This document shows positions 25,901 to 33,081 of a stretch of 64,000 nucleotides of DNA, one piece after another. The notes under the pieces were generated by a model. That model was not told the DNA's origin and did not search any database. It saw nothing but the letters and a program-made list of their open reading frames with translations. Source of the stretch: Chinchilla lanigera (lineage: Eukaryota > Chordata > Mammalia > Rodentia > Chinchillidae); assembly GCF_000276665.1 (NCBI RefSeq), contig NW_004955470.1, positions 1,710,513 through 1,774,512 on the forward strand, given 5' to 3'. The position numbers were made by a program, and so were the translations under genes. Every line of letters starts with the position of its first letter. The first letter of the stretch is position 1.

Positions 25901-27179
25901 TTGGCAACAAAACCTCCACATTATCCCTATTCCTTTCTCTCACTACACAACGCTTACCCAACAAAAACCACAGGGCAGTGTCCCCTCAGTAGGCAGCTCT
26001 GCCTGATGCTGCTCATTCCCTGGAAGGAATGTAAGCTCCTCTTCCCTTGGACTCATCTAGCCCGGTCTTTTCTGAAACACCTGGGTTAACTGCCCCTCTA
26101 CACCCTCAGGAACCCACCTCCACTACCACTTCTTGTCAGAGCAGTTCTCAAAGCACTGACATTGACTTTCAAGTCTCCAAGCCCCTTCAGCCCCAAAACA
26201 CAAAAGGGGGCACTCAAGAGCTGTCCCTCACGGGAGACTGCCTCTTATCCGCAGAAGGTAATGCCTAGGGCCACAGGAGAAGTTTACCCAAAGAGACGAC
26301 CCACTCTCCCTCCCTGAACTCTGCTACCATTTTCACCTACATCAATCATTAATGCCTCATTTGTATCTTCCTCTACACCTGCCCCACGCTGAACAGGGGC
26401 CCCGTGGTTTCTCTCCTTAATGCTCTTCAGGGAAGGCAGTGAAAGCATGACCTCGCACATCACAATCTATCCACGAGTCAGTTCAGAACCTCCCGAGGTC
26501 GTTTGGAACAGGCAGGACTTCAAGTGACATAAAGGCGTGTGCAACGTGAAAGTCTGGGAAGCACACCCCAGGCAGGACCCCTTCTCCCTGCTCCCAGCAC
26601 CCCCAAACGGTCCTACAACAAACCCCGGTTCAAGATTATATATACAGTAAGCCCAGAAATTAGATCCATTTCTCCTGATCGCCTCGACTGCAAATGGCAC
26701 AAGGCCTAGGCCCGCATCTGTTCTGCATTTGCTTTTCCTCCGCAGTACCCAGAGCCCAGCACGACCACGGGGCGCCGGCATTTGGGGCTACAGGGCGGCC
26801 CCCAGCCACCGCCCTGGGACCCCCGCCCCGCTCGGCCGGGCCCCACCGGCGCCTCCCGCGGAGCTTCACCCACCACGCCCCTCCCCCTGCGTCTCTTCTG
26901 CCCCACCGACTCCCCTCCCAAGCCCGCCCCGGACTCGGGCCCGCCGATCCCAGCGGCGCCGGGGACCCAGCGCCGAAGGGGGCCCGGGGTGGCCGCGATC
27001 ACCTGCACCGCCTGGCTGAGCCCCTCGCACACGGCATAGTTGAAGGAGTCCACGTGCGCCCGCGTCAGCTCCTGCAACGCCGCCTTCTGCTGCTCCCGCG
27101 GGATCCTGTACGAGGGGTCGGTCAGATGCTTCAGGCTAGGCCCGCTGGGCAGGTTCCGCCACCGGCCGCTGGACTCCAT
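4093..27179 (-). CDS. POLR1B: POLR1B, RNA polymerase I second-largest subunit (15 coding exons, complete)
   Basis: Catalytic-core subunit of RNA polymerase I, which makes the large rRNA precursor in the nucleolus. Joined exons (descending): 27179-27003, 24826-24659, 24269-24123, 22916-22784, 20577-20441, 19662-19439, 18722-18551, 16220-16049, 15192-14911, 12832-12699, 9202-9032, 8417-8261, 7029-6833, 6249-5996, 4975-4093. They total 3408 nt, or 1135 codons plus TAA, equal to my recollection of the human length. All introns are GT-AG and the frame stays open. Visible marks: the acidic pair of YDMEDAM (E754, D755), the RPB2 signature [12 protein letters not shown] (residues 880-891), and a C-terminal C4 zinc finger (C1070, C1073, C1098, C1101). 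The fold follows the Rpb2 plan: protrusion and lobe in the N-terminal 400 residues, fork near 450-520, hybrid-binding region about 680-1030, then clamp. The start ATG has G at +4, and no other ATG lies between it and the predicted start site. Identification is very secure; the domain limits are approximate. Confidence 0.98.
5390..5900 (+). repeat. Ancient LTR-like or DNA-transposon remnant, split
   Basis: GGTGAGGCCTTTAGGACATC, then CATGAGGACAGAGCCCTCCT, and after an (AAAT)n interruption CAGCCTCCAGAACTGGGAGG belong to one widespread mammalian interspersed repeat. I cannot fix the family. It lies in POLR1B intron 14. Confidence 0.45.
5682..5707. repeat. (AAAT)n microsatellite
   Basis: Six AAAT units in POLR1B intron 14. 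Confidence 0.95.
5996..6249 (-). CDS. POLR1B: POLR1B coding exon 14
   Basis: Codons 758-841 plus two bases of Lys842. Begins [18 protein letters not shown] and ends YVMYY. Acceptor TTCACAG, donor GTAAGT. Confidence 0.97.
6728..6809 (-). repeat. ID SINE
   Basis: TGGTACTGGGAATTGAACTC to AAGCTATATTTCCAGCCC, ending only about 24 bp from POLR1B exon 13. Confidence 0.88.
6833..7029 (-). CDS. POLR1B: POLR1B coding exon 13
   Basis: Completes Ser692 and runs to Met757. Begins [20 protein letters not shown] and ends TGYDMEDAM, the conserved acidic pair near the active site. Acceptor CTCTGTAG, donor GTAAGT. Confidence 0.97.
7030..8260. other. POLR1B intron 12, mostly unique or degenerate sequence
   Basis: No gene or SINE recognised. 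The stretch 7100-8170 is purine-rich on the plus strand and may be very old L1. Confidence 0.5.
8261..8417 (-). CDS. POLR1B: POLR1B coding exon 12
   Basis: Codons 640-691 plus one base of Ser692. Contains [20 protein letters not shown] and then S682. Acceptor CCTCAG. The donor was placed at GTAAGG just after ATGA. Shifting the junction by eight bases on both sides would give the same protein but weaker splice sites. Confidence 0.96.
9032..9202 (-). CDS. POLR1B: POLR1B coding exon 11
   Basis: Codons 583-639, beginning [13 protein letters not shown] and ending LIGTMEQ. Acceptor AAAATAG, donor GTACTA, phase 0 at both ends. Confidence 0.97.
9640..9870 (+). repeat. Probable L1 3' UTR fragment
   Basis: TACAAAGGTTCAGTTACGCG followed by GGAGGAGTAAGCTTTGC resembles a common mammalian L1 3' segment. 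In POLR1B intron 10. Confidence 0.4.
10047..10194 (-). repeat. B1 SINE
   Basis: Reverse B1 with internal duplication in POLR1B intron 10. Confidence 0.88.
10305..10411 (-). repeat. ID SINE, diverged
   Basis: Long poly(T) followed by CCCAGTATTGGGGATCAAAT and ending CACAACCCCAGGCC. Confidence 0.8.
10872..10987 (-). repeat. B1 SINE (short form)
   Basis: Reverse B1 without internal duplication, ending ACCATGCCTGGC. Confidence 0.85.
11021..11170 (+). repeat. B1 SINE
   Basis: B1 with internal duplication and CTCAAAAAAACC tail. About 34 bp from the preceding opposite-strand B1, so the pair could form an RNA hairpin. Confidence 0.88.
11320..11680 (+). repeat. Old L1 fragment
   Basis: Contains GATCCAGCAACCCCACTTCT, AGGTATATAACCTAAAAG and GAATAATATTCAGTCTTAG, all recognisable L1 phrases. 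No open frame. Confidence 0.75.
11889..11998 (+). repeat. B1 SINE (short form)
   Basis: AGCTGGGCGTGGTGACACAC to GAGACCCTGTCTCAA, without the internal duplication. Confidence 0.85.
12000..12698. other. POLR1B intron 10, exon-proximal part
   Basis: No gene and no recognised repeat apart from weak similarity to old L1 near 12060-12360. Confidence 0.4.
12699..12832 (-). CDS. POLR1B: POLR1B coding exon 10
   Basis: Completes Gly538 and runs to Lys582. Contains [20 protein letters not shown] and [15 protein letters not shown], typical of the Pol I-specific region of this subunit. Acceptor TGCACCAG, donor GTGATC. Confidence 0.97.
14026..14107 (-). repeat. ID SINE
   Basis: CTGGCACCAGGAATCAAACT to CTACAACCCTGGCC in POLR1B intron 9. 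Confidence 0.88.
14449..14641. mobile_element. Palindromic MITE-like element
   Basis: The left end CAGTGGTCCCTCAGTTCAGA and the reverse complement of the right end, CAGTGGTGCCTTGGTTCACA, match closely. Internal blocks (GGATGAGAACCAAATC and GATCTGGTTCTCATCC) are also inverted copies. TA precedes the left end. Probably a non-autonomous Tc1/mariner or pogo-type element; family not assigned. Confidence 0.65.
14911..15192 (-). CDS. POLR1B: POLR1B coding exon 9
   Basis: Completes Gly444 and runs through residue 537 plus one base of the next Gly. Carries the fork-region block [19 protein letters not shown] followed by a conserved TPDG. Acceptor ATGAAG is slightly unusual but usable; donor GTACGT. 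Confidence 0.96.
15590..15745 (-). repeat. B1 SINE
   Basis: Near-consensus reverse B1 with internal duplication in POLR1B intron 8. Confidence 0.9.
16049..16220 (-). CDS. POLR1B: POLR1B coding exon 8
   Basis: Codons 387-443 plus one base of Gly444. Begins [20 protein letters not shown] and ends GNLRSKT. Acceptor TTTGTAG, donor GTGAAA. It has no ORF long enough to be found on its own; it was recovered from frame continuity and homology. Confidence 0.95.
16299..16347 (-). repeat. ID SINE cut by the gap
   Basis: Poly(T), then GGTTTTTCTCCGGTACCGGG and AACCGAACTCAC, at which point the N run begins. Confidence 0.88.
16348..16447. other. Assembly gap (100 N)
   Basis: Exactly 100 N in POLR1B intron 7, a conventional placeholder for a gap of unknown size. 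ID-element sequence touches it on both sides. No exon is missing, since exons 7 and 8 are both complete. Confidence 0.99.
16448..16519 (-). repeat. ID SINE cut by the gap
   Basis: Starts inside the element at CCGAGAATCGAACTCACGAC and ends TAAATCCCCAGCCC. Confidence 0.88.
16527..16626 (-). repeat. ID SINE, third copy of the cluster
   Basis: Its first 36 bases match those of the copy on the other side of the gap exactly, so these are young or recently duplicated copies. Confidence 0.9.
16745..16925 (-). repeat. B1-ID composite SINE
   Basis: Degraded ID half (ACTCATATCCCCAGC) followed by a reverse B1 without the internal duplication. Confidence 0.7.
16930..18165. other. POLR1B intron 7, middle part
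   Basis: AT-rich; no gene recognised. Probably degenerate old repeats. Confidence 0.4.
18168..18370 (+). repeat. B1-ID composite SINE
   Basis: B1 half GCCAGGCATGGTAGCACATA, then ID half GGGCTGGAGATACTGCTCAG and an A-rich tail. Confidence 0.8.
18551..18722 (-). CDS. POLR1B: POLR1B coding exon 7
   Basis: Completes Asn329 and runs to Lys386 (FLMFLK). Acceptor TTTTACAG, donor GTAAAC. Contains [20 protein letters not shown]. Confidence 0.97.
19439..19662 (-). CDS. POLR1B: POLR1B coding exon 6
   Basis: Codons 255-328 plus two bases of Asn329. Begins [14 protein letters not shown] and ends AAEFLF. Acceptor TTTTAG, donor GTAAGT. Lobe region. Confidence 0.97.
19993..20070. mobile_element. Short hAT-like MITE with target-site duplication
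   Basis: A 78-bp element with terminal inverted repeats CAGTGATGGTGAAC and CAGTGGTGGCAAAG. It is flanked by ATCTAGGG and ATCTAGAG, an 8-bp target duplication with one mismatch, as hAT elements make. In POLR1B intron 5. Confidence 0.75.
20441..20577 (-). CDS. POLR1B: POLR1B coding exon 5
   Basis: Completes Gly209 and runs to Lys254 (GFALK). Acceptor TTCAACAG, donor GTACGG. Contains [17 protein letters not shown]. Confidence 0.97.
21057..21240 (-). repeat. B1-ID composite SINE
   Basis: ID-like half at the left, then a reverse B1 without internal duplication ending CATACCTGGCC. Confidence 0.7.
21535..21661 (-). repeat. B1 SINE, 3' part missing
   Basis: Reverse B1 including the internal duplication and ending ACCATGCCCAGC. 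Confidence 0.85.
22150..22440 (-). repeat. Old L1 fragment
   Basis: Resembles the reverse of an L1 3' segment: ACATTGTGTAATGATTACCG, CATCCATCACC, and CTGTACATTAACATCAGAAT. In POLR1B intron 4. Confidence 0.5.
22556..22709 (-). repeat. B1 SINE
   Basis: Reverse B1 with internal duplication; lies 75 bp from POLR1B exon 4. Confidence 0.88.
22784..22916 (-). CDS. POLR1B: POLR1B coding exon 4
   Basis: Codons 165-208 plus the first base of Gly209. Contains [18 protein letters not shown], a block typical of all second-largest polymerase subunits. Acceptor TTGGCAG, donor GTAAGT. Confidence 0.97.
23455..23600 (+). repeat. MIR
   Basis: CCCCATTTTCAGCAGAGGAA followed by ACTAAAGCTCAGAAG is the conserved core of the ancient mammalian MIR SINE. 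Confidence 0.75.
24123..24269 (-). CDS. POLR1B: POLR1B coding exon 3
   Basis: Codons 116-164, beginning [11 protein letters not shown] and ending HHEEAE. Acceptor ATGTAG, donor GTGACC, phase 0 at both ends. The 389-bp intron between exons 2 and 3 is the shortest in the gene and holds a B1 SINE. Confidence 0.96.
24464..24620 (+). repeat. B1 SINE
   Basis: Full B1 with duplication, ending 39 bp from the exon 2 donor; it takes up about 40% of the 389-bp intron 2. Confidence 0.9.
24659..24826 (-). CDS. POLR1B: POLR1B coding exon 2
   Basis: Codons 60-115, beginning [10 protein letters not shown] and ending GRLT. Acceptor TTTCAG, donor GTGAGT, phase 0 at both ends. Start of the protrusion domain. 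Confidence 0.97.
24827..26760. other. POLR1B intron 1, AT-rich part
   Basis: No gene seen. Around 25040-25130 there is weak similarity to the old repeat also found at 52090. The rest appears unique. Confidence 0.45.
27003..27179 (-). CDS. POLR1B: POLR1B coding exon 1
   Basis: Codons 1-59, from ATG to CAG, followed by donor GTGATC; the intron is phase 0. The first residues, [10 protein letters not shown], differ from the human N-terminus as I recall it, then the sequence becomes strongly conserved. The exon lies in a CpG-rich block. Confidence 0.96.
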
Positions 27180-27244
27180 GCGGCGGCCGCACTCAGGACA
27201 GCAGCCACCGCTCCACGCTAGCGAGAAATGGGCGGAGCCGCGGA

Positions 27245-27261
27245 GCCTCCTGGGAAATGTT
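27245..27261 (-). promoter_or_regulatory. TTTCCCAG element resembling a ZNF143/THAP11 site
   Basis: The minus strand reads AACATTTCCCAGGAGGC, close in its ACA-n-TTCCCAG core to the ACTACAATTCCCAG-type motif found in many housekeeping promoters. It lies just downstream of the predicted start. The match is partial. Confidence 0.25.
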
Positions 27262-27290
27262 CCTCCAGTTCCGCCCGACACTAGTCCTCC

Positions 27291-27299
27291 CCTTTTATA
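27291..27299 (-). promoter_or_regulatory. TATA-like box of the POLR1B promoter
   Basis: CCTTTTATA on the plus strand reads TATAAAAGG on the minus strand, 112 nt upstream of the ATG. Normal TATA spacing would put transcription start near 27265-27270 and give a 5' UTR of about 90 nt with no upstream ATG. Function is inferred. Confidence 0.5.
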
Positions 27300-27357
27300 G
27301 GGTCGGCTTGGAACCAAAACCACGGCCTGAACGGGCCGATTAAAACTGTGCAGAGCA

Positions 27358-27530
27358 GCCGGGTATGGTGGTGCACGCCTGTAATCCCAGCACTCGGGAG
27401 GCGGAGGCAGGAGGATCCTTGCGAGTTCGAAACCATCTTGGGCTACAAAGTGAGCGCAAGGCCAGCCTGAACTGCATAGCGAGACCCTGTCTCAAAAAGA
27501 CAAAAACAAAAACAAAACAAAAAAAAAAAC
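27358..27530 (+). repeat. B1 SINE at the POLR1B promoter
   Basis: Near-consensus B1 with duplication and a long A-rich tail, starting about 60 bp upstream of the TATA-like box and antisense to the gene. Confidence 0.92.
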
Positions 27531-27955
27531 TGCGCAGAGCTAGAGCAGAGGGACCCAGACCTTCCTCAGTTCCGTCCCCCACCCAGATTCCTCCTCCGAT
27601 GGGAAGTTAGGGAGGGGGCGTCCAAGTGGATTTACAGTCTAAGGCCTAGTGAGACTATGAATTCTTTCTCTATGCTAATCAAACAGAGTGCTTGCTATCG
27701 TGTATTTAACTGTATTGTATCACTGACACACAGTAACCACACACATTTATACGTGCTGGTAAGTTTGGACTTGTGTGTATGTATACTTGTGTGTGCACTT
27801 CTGTGTATACTTGTGTATACAACCATGAAATCATCACCAAAATTAATACAACGAGCGAATCCACCACTCTCCAAAGTGTCCTCCTGCCCTTTGGGAATCC
27901 TCACATCAACTTTACCTTTTCCTACTTCAGCTGGTAATTTCCACTCCTGTATCTT

Positions 27956-28074
27956 TTTTTTTTTTTTTGAGACAGGATCTCACTATGTAACCGAGGCTGA
28001 CCTTGAACTCTTGGCAATCCTCCTGCCTCAGTCTCTCAAGTGCTGGAATTACAGGTGTGCACTTCCTTGCCTGG
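27956..28074 (-). repeat. B1 SINE (short form)
   Basis: Reverse B1 lacking the duplication. Confidence 0.82.
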
Positions 28075-28274
28075 AAGAAAACCCTTCTTTCTTTCCCTCC
28101 CTCCTAGTTAGGGACTCTTGGGAGACAGGAAATTAAAGGGATTATTGCAGAAGCAATAATTTCCATCACTATACAAACTAGCAAAGTTCTTTTTAAGAAA
28201 TTCACAGATCCTTTATCCTTCTTCCACTAACAAACCATTTTTCTGCTCCTCTTTACAACACAAATTGTAAAAAG

Positions 28275-28370
28275 ACTGGGGATATAGCTCAGTGACACAA
28301 GTGTCTTGTGTGGAAAGTGCAAAGTCCTGAATTTGATTCCCAGTACCTCCCCCCCCCCAAAAAAAGATAC
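28275..28370 (+). repeat. ID SINE
   Basis: ACTGGGGATATAGCTCAGTG to GATTCCCAGTACC, followed by a poly(C)/poly(A) tail. Confidence 0.88.
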
Positions 28371-28414
28371 TAAAGCACAAATTGTAAAAAGGATTGACCA
28401 CCCTTACTTTCTCT

Positions 28415-28606
28415 CCACTGTTTTCAGGTATAGTACTGGGGTTAAAGTGAGCACTGAGCTCCCTCCCCAGCCTTTATTATTAGTAGTAATATTTTGATTT
28501 GAGACACAGTCTGGCTAAATTGCTCAGGCTGGCCTTTAATTTGAGATCTCCTGCCTTGGTCTCCCCAGCAGCTGGGATTACAGACATACACCACCACACC
28601 CCATTT
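28415..28606 (-). repeat. B1-ID composite SINE
   Basis: ID-like half (TAGTACTGGGGTTAAAGTG to CCCCAGCC) followed by reverse B1. Confidence 0.7.
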
Positions 28607-28765
28607 ATCTTTTTTATTGTTGAGTTGTAACAGTACTTCAGATAGTCAATGCGAATCCTTATTTAGCATGTGATTTGCAAACATTTTCCTCAATTCTGTG
28701 TGTGGTTTTATCTCCCTGATGGTGTTTTTTGAAGTAAAAAATTTTATTTTTTTAAATTTAAAAAA

Positions 28766-28855
28766 AATTTTTTTTTCCAGTACCAGGAATCGAACTCACG
28801 ACCTCACGCTTGCCAGGCAGGCGCTGTGACGCTGAGCTAAATCCCCATCCCCAAA
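28766..28855 (-). repeat. ID SINE
   Basis: CCAGTACCAGGAATCGAACT to CTAAATCCCCATCCCC. Inserted in the L1 relic with AAAATTTT-type target sequence on both sides. Confidence 0.88.
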
Positions 28856-29171
28856 GTAAAAAATTTTAATTAAGCACTGTTTATTTGTTGTTATTGTTGG
28901 TGTTGCTTGCGCTTTTGGTATTACATCTGAGAAATCAGTGTCTAACCAAGGTCATGAAGATTTACCCATAAGCTTTCTTCTAAGAGTTGTAGCTTCAACT
29001 TTTATGCTTACATCTTTGATCTATTTTGCATTAATTTTTGTATATGGTATAAAAAAGATATATCACATCATTCCTTCATATGTGTATCTGAAGTTGTCTT
29101 AGCGCCATTTGTTGAAGACTTTCTTTCCCTCAACTGCACTGTCTTAGCCTCTTTGTCAAAAATCAGTTGAA

Positions 29172-29390
29172 CAAGCCAGGTGAGGTGGTACACGCCTGTT
29201 ATCTCTGCACTCAGTAGGCTGAGGCAGGATGATCACTGGAAGTTCCAGGCCAGTCTGGGCTACATAGTGATTTCGAGGACAGCTGGCACTACAGAGTGAG
29301 ACCTTGCCTCAAAAAAAAAGATAAAAGGAGCTGGGGTTGTACTTCAGTGGTAGAGCACCCCTAAGTTTGGATCATCCATACAAAAAAATC
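29172..29390 (+). repeat. B1-ID composite SINE
   Basis: B1 half with duplication, CTCAAAAAAAAAG linker, then GGAGCTGGGGTTGTACTTCA from the ID half. Confidence 0.75.
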
Positions 29391-29400
29391 AGTTGAACAA

Positions 29401-29566
29401 AGCTGGGTGTGGTGGCACATGCCTGTAAGTTCAGCACTTGGGAGGCTGAGGCAGGAGGATTACTGGAAATTCAAGGACAGCCTGGGCTACATAGTGAGTT
29501 CAAGGCCAGCCTGAATTACATAGTGAGACTTTGTCTCAAAAAAAAAACAACAACAAAAACAAAAAC
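29401..29566 (+). repeat. B1 SINE
   Basis: B1 with duplication and an (AAC)n-like tail. Confidence 0.9.
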
Positions 29567-29660
29567 AGGCCAGGGATACAGCTCAGCAACACAGTGCCTG
29601 CCTGGCAAGCGCGAGGTCCCCAGCTTGATTCCTGGTTCAACAAAAACAAACCCAAAAAGT
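29567..29660 (+). repeat. ID SINE
   Basis: GGCCAGGGATACAGCTCAGC, inserted in the A-rich tail of the preceding B1. This shows one way B1-ID pairs arise. Confidence 0.85.
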
Positions 29661-30171
29661 CAACTGAACATAGTTGTAGGGGTTTATTTCTGACTGAATT
29701 CTATCCCTCTGATCCTACCATCTGTCTTTCTACCAATACCACAAAATTGCAATCAACACAGATCTGTGATTAATTTTGAGTTTAGGAAGTGTACATCCTT
29801 CACCTCTATTCCCTTTCCAGCTTGCTTCAGCTATTCCTGGTTCTTAGGATTTCTATATGAATTTTAATGTCAACTTGTCAATTTGCATGAAAAGGGGAGG
29901 TCAGGTTCTTAAGAGAGCCTGCATTCAAATTATAGTTCAATTTGGGGCCTATTTTCATCTAAGCAGTAATTGTCTTCCAATCCATGATCAAACTGCCTTA
30001 CATTTATTCAGGTGTTTTTAAATTTTTTTCAAAGACTTGTAGTCTGGGGTGTACAAATGAACTTTTTCATATTTATTCCTAAGTATTTGTTTTTGGTGCT
30101 GATATAAATGGGACTTTCTTAATTTCATTTTCAAATTGTTCATTTATAGTACACAGAAATACAATTGAAAC

Positions 30172-30326
30172 GGGTGTGGCAGCACACGCCTGTAATCCCA
30201 GCACTTGAGAAACTGAGGCAGGAGGATTATTGCGAGTTCAAGATCAGACTGGGCTAAAAAGTGAGCTCAAACCTGGCCTGAACTGCATAGTGAGACCCTG
30301 CCTCAAAAAGAAAAAAAAAAAGAAAT
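30172..30326 (+). repeat. B1 SINE
   Basis: GGGTGTGGCAGCACACGCCT with internal duplication and A-rich tail. Confidence 0.88.
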
Positions 30327-30596
30327 ATAATTGTGTTTTGTACACTGATCTTGTATCTGGTAACCTTACTGAACTCATTTACTCTATGTAATTGTTTTTG
30401 TAGGTTCCTTAGGATTTTCTATAGACGACGTCATCTGCAAGACGATAGGTATACTTCTTCCTTTCCAAAGTGGATGCCCTTTCTTCCTTCCTTTTCTTTA
30501 ACTCCTCTTTCTAGAATCTTTCTGAATGAAGTATTTTTGTTTTCTGTGTGGTATTAAGAAGAAAACGTTCAATCTTTAACCATTAAATAGGATGTA

Positions 30597-30720
30597 GCTG
30601 GGCATCGTGGTACATGCCTGTAATCCCAGCACTTGGGAGACTGAGGCAAGAGAGTCACTTAAGAGTTTGAAGCCAGCATATGTATCCTACATAGTGGATG
30701 TAGGCCAGCTATGACTGTGC
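30597..30720 (+). repeat. B1 SINE, 3' truncated or diverged
   Basis: AGCTGGGCATCGTGGTACAT; the second half is diverged and the A-tail is missing. Confidence 0.75.
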
Positions 30721-31201
30721 TTAACTCATAGATATTGGTCCCCAACTACACTCCTCATAGATATTGGTCTGTTTTCTTATGCTGTCTCTGTTTGGATATC
30801 ACACTAACAGTGGACTCATAAACTGAGTTAGGCCAGCCTGCCTGTGTTTAAAAAACACCCCCAAAAGAAACCCATGTCCCTCAGGATTGGAAAGGTATAA
30901 AATAAATAAACATATAGATGTAGTCCATGGGTTTTCCCCAAATTGTCCTTTGTCAACTTCTTTATCCCTTTATGAAGTTCCTGTTTTCTTCCTGACTTGT
31001 TTTCTTAATTGAAAAAACAGTATATTGTCAAATAACTTCTGTGACTATTAACATAATCATGTAGGTTTTCACTTTTTTCTTTCTGGTTTTTTGTTTTGTT
31101 TTGTTTTTTGACTTTTTCTATTAAAATGGTGTATTATATTGATTGAATATTGTGAGTGGTACACTGTATTCTTAGGCTAAATCCTACTGGTTATAATGTG
31201 T

Positions 31202-31515
31202 GTAATGGTTGATACACTGTGTCAACTTGAGAAGTTAAGAAGCTTAACTAAGTGACTCAGTAGTTCTACATCCTAGGGTGTACAGGACCCACCCTAGGGC
31301 GGGTAGCCTGCTTACAAAATACTGGAGGAAAAGAGGCATGCTCTCCCCCTTTTTACTGTCTTCCACCATCATGAACTGTTGCCTTTCTGCCATGTGCCAT
31401 CCTGATTATGACTGACATAGACTGAAACCTCTACAAACTGTGAGCTAAATAAACCTCTCCTCCCTTAATTTTGGGCACCAGGTATTTTGTCCCAGCAACA
31501 AGAGAAAAATAAGAC
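31202..31515 (+). mobile_element. Non-autonomous element of a common rodent family
   Basis: Begins TAATGGTTGATACACTGTGT and includes CTGTGAGCTAAATAAACCTC and CCAGCAACAAGAGAAAAATA, phrases I associate with an abundant rodent repeat (possibly hAT-type). Flanked by AATGTGTG and AATGTGTA, an apparent 8-bp target duplication. Confidence 0.55.
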
Positions 31516-32329
31516 AATGTGTAATTCTTTCTATGTCATTGGCTAATTTACTGTTGGAGACTTTTTTCAACTACACTCCTCATAGATACTGGTCTGTTTT
31601 CTTGTGCTGTCCCGGTTTGGATATCACATTAACAGTGGACTCATAAACTGAGTTAGGAAATATTCTATTTTTTGGAAGAGTTTGTGGAAGACTATTTTTT
31701 GGAAGAATCTGTGGTAGTAATCCTTCTTTAAATGTTTGGTAGAATGAAGCCATCTGGTCCTGGGCTTTCCCTATGAAAAGTTTTTTTAAATTATTAATTC
31801 AGTCTTTTTACTTGCACATTTTTATTGGTGTAGAAAATAACAATATTTGTTATACTGATTTCTAATTTTACTCCATTGTGGTCAAAAAACATGAGCAGTC
31901 TTATTTCAGTCTTCTTACATTCACTGGGGCTTGTTTTATGGTCCAACAGATGATGTATATCAGAGAATGTTCCATGTACATTTCAGGACATGCATCTATT
32001 GCTGTCCAGTAGAATATTCTGTAGATATTTGTTTGTTCTAGTTGGTTTAAAGTGTTTTTTGTTTCCTTATTAACAATCTGCCTTGTTTTATCCATTATTG
32101 AAAATGGAGTATTGACAGTTCCAACTATTATTGTTGAATTGGCTACTTCTCCATGTCAGTCAATTTTTGCTTTATGTATCTTGCATTCTCTTGCTAGATG
32201 CATGTTTATCCTGATGGATTGATCCTTGTACCTTTCATTATAAAGCATCTTTGTAGTGGCAATTTTTTTTTATTAAAGCCTATTTTGTTGAATATTAGTG
32301 CAGTCACTCTTGCTGTCTTTTTGTTATTT

Positions 32330-32411
32330 TTTATTTTTGGTACCGGGAATTGAACTCAGGACCTTGCACTTGCCAGACAGGTGCTTATGCTGTTGAGCTA
32401 TTTCCCTGGCT
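32330..32411 (-). repeat. ID SINE
   Basis: TGGTACCGGGAATTGAACTC to GAGCTATTTCCCTGGC, flanked by CTCTTGCTGTCTTT target duplications. Confidence 0.88.
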
Positions 32412-32489
32412 ACTCTTGCTGTCTTTGAGTTCCTATTTGCATGATATATATTTTCACATCCTCCTTTTGTCAACCTATTTGTGGTTTGT

Positions 32490-32668
32490 GTGTGTGATAC
32501 TGGGGATTGAACCCAGGGCCTTTGCTCTGAGCTACATCTCCAGCTCTTTTTATTTTTTATCTTTAGATAGGGTCTCACTAAGTTGCTGAGGCAAATTCAA
32601 TCTTATGATCCTCCTGTCTCAGCCTCCCAAGTGCTGAGATTATAGCTATGTGCAACCACACATGGCTC
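32490..32668 (-). repeat. B1-ID composite SINE
   Basis: GATACTGGGGATTGAACCCA (ID half), then reverse B1 ending CACACATGGC. Confidence 0.78.
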
Positions 32669-32727
32669 CTCTGAGTTTTTTTTATCTAGAATGGGCCTCT
32701 TAGATAGAATGTAGCTGGACTGTGTTT

Positions 32728-32815
32728 TATTTGTTTTTGTTTTGTGAGTTTGGGTCTTACTACATAGTTTGGGCTGGCCTTGAATTTGGGATCCTTTTGC
32801 CATGGCTGGCTAGCT
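32728..32815 (-). repeat. B1 SINE fragment
   Basis: Only the 3' part of a reverse B1 remains, GAGTTTGGGTCTTACTACAT to CATGGCTGGC. Confidence 0.6.
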
Positions 32816-33081
32816 TCTATGTTCTTAGGAAGATATCTAAATTTTTCAAAACTGCTTATGGATATCTTTCCCTCTAAGTTTTTTAGTTTCTTGTCTGTTC
32901 CAGTGGTTATAGCTATCTCAGAAAGTTGCAACGTAAAATAATTGCTGCTATCATTTTTGACAAGTAGACCCAGGAAAAACAGTTGCTTAGTCTGGGCAAG
33001 CTCTGAGTCACAGCAAAGAAACACAAAGCCCTAAGATTGGGGATTTAATAGAGTATCAGGTGAAATGATGACAGGTCTCTG

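Larger units (their letters stand above)
26760..27265. promoter_or_regulatory. CpG-rich island over POLR1B exon 1
   Basis: Locally very GC-rich block with frequent CG dinucleotides, unlike the AT-rich surroundings. It spans exon 1, the 5' UTR and the beginning of intron 1, as expected for a housekeeping promoter. Confidence 0.8.
28610..32910 (-). mobile_element. Old L1 relic broken up by SINEs
   Basis: Reading the plus strand gives reverse-oriented L1 ORF2 phrases in order: AGCATGTGATTTGCAAACAT, GCGCCATTTGTTGAAGAC, TGTTCCATGTACATTTCAGG, and CCATTATTGAAAATGGAGTA. Many B1, ID and composite SINEs and one other element (31202-31515) have landed in it. No open frame survives. Confidence 0.75.

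Noticed and set aside
26694..27221. 175-codon Pro/Ala/Arg-rich frame on the plus strand
   Set aside because: It is antisense to POLR1B exon 1 and comes from the CpG island, where stop codons are rare. The minus-strand frame matches a known protein.
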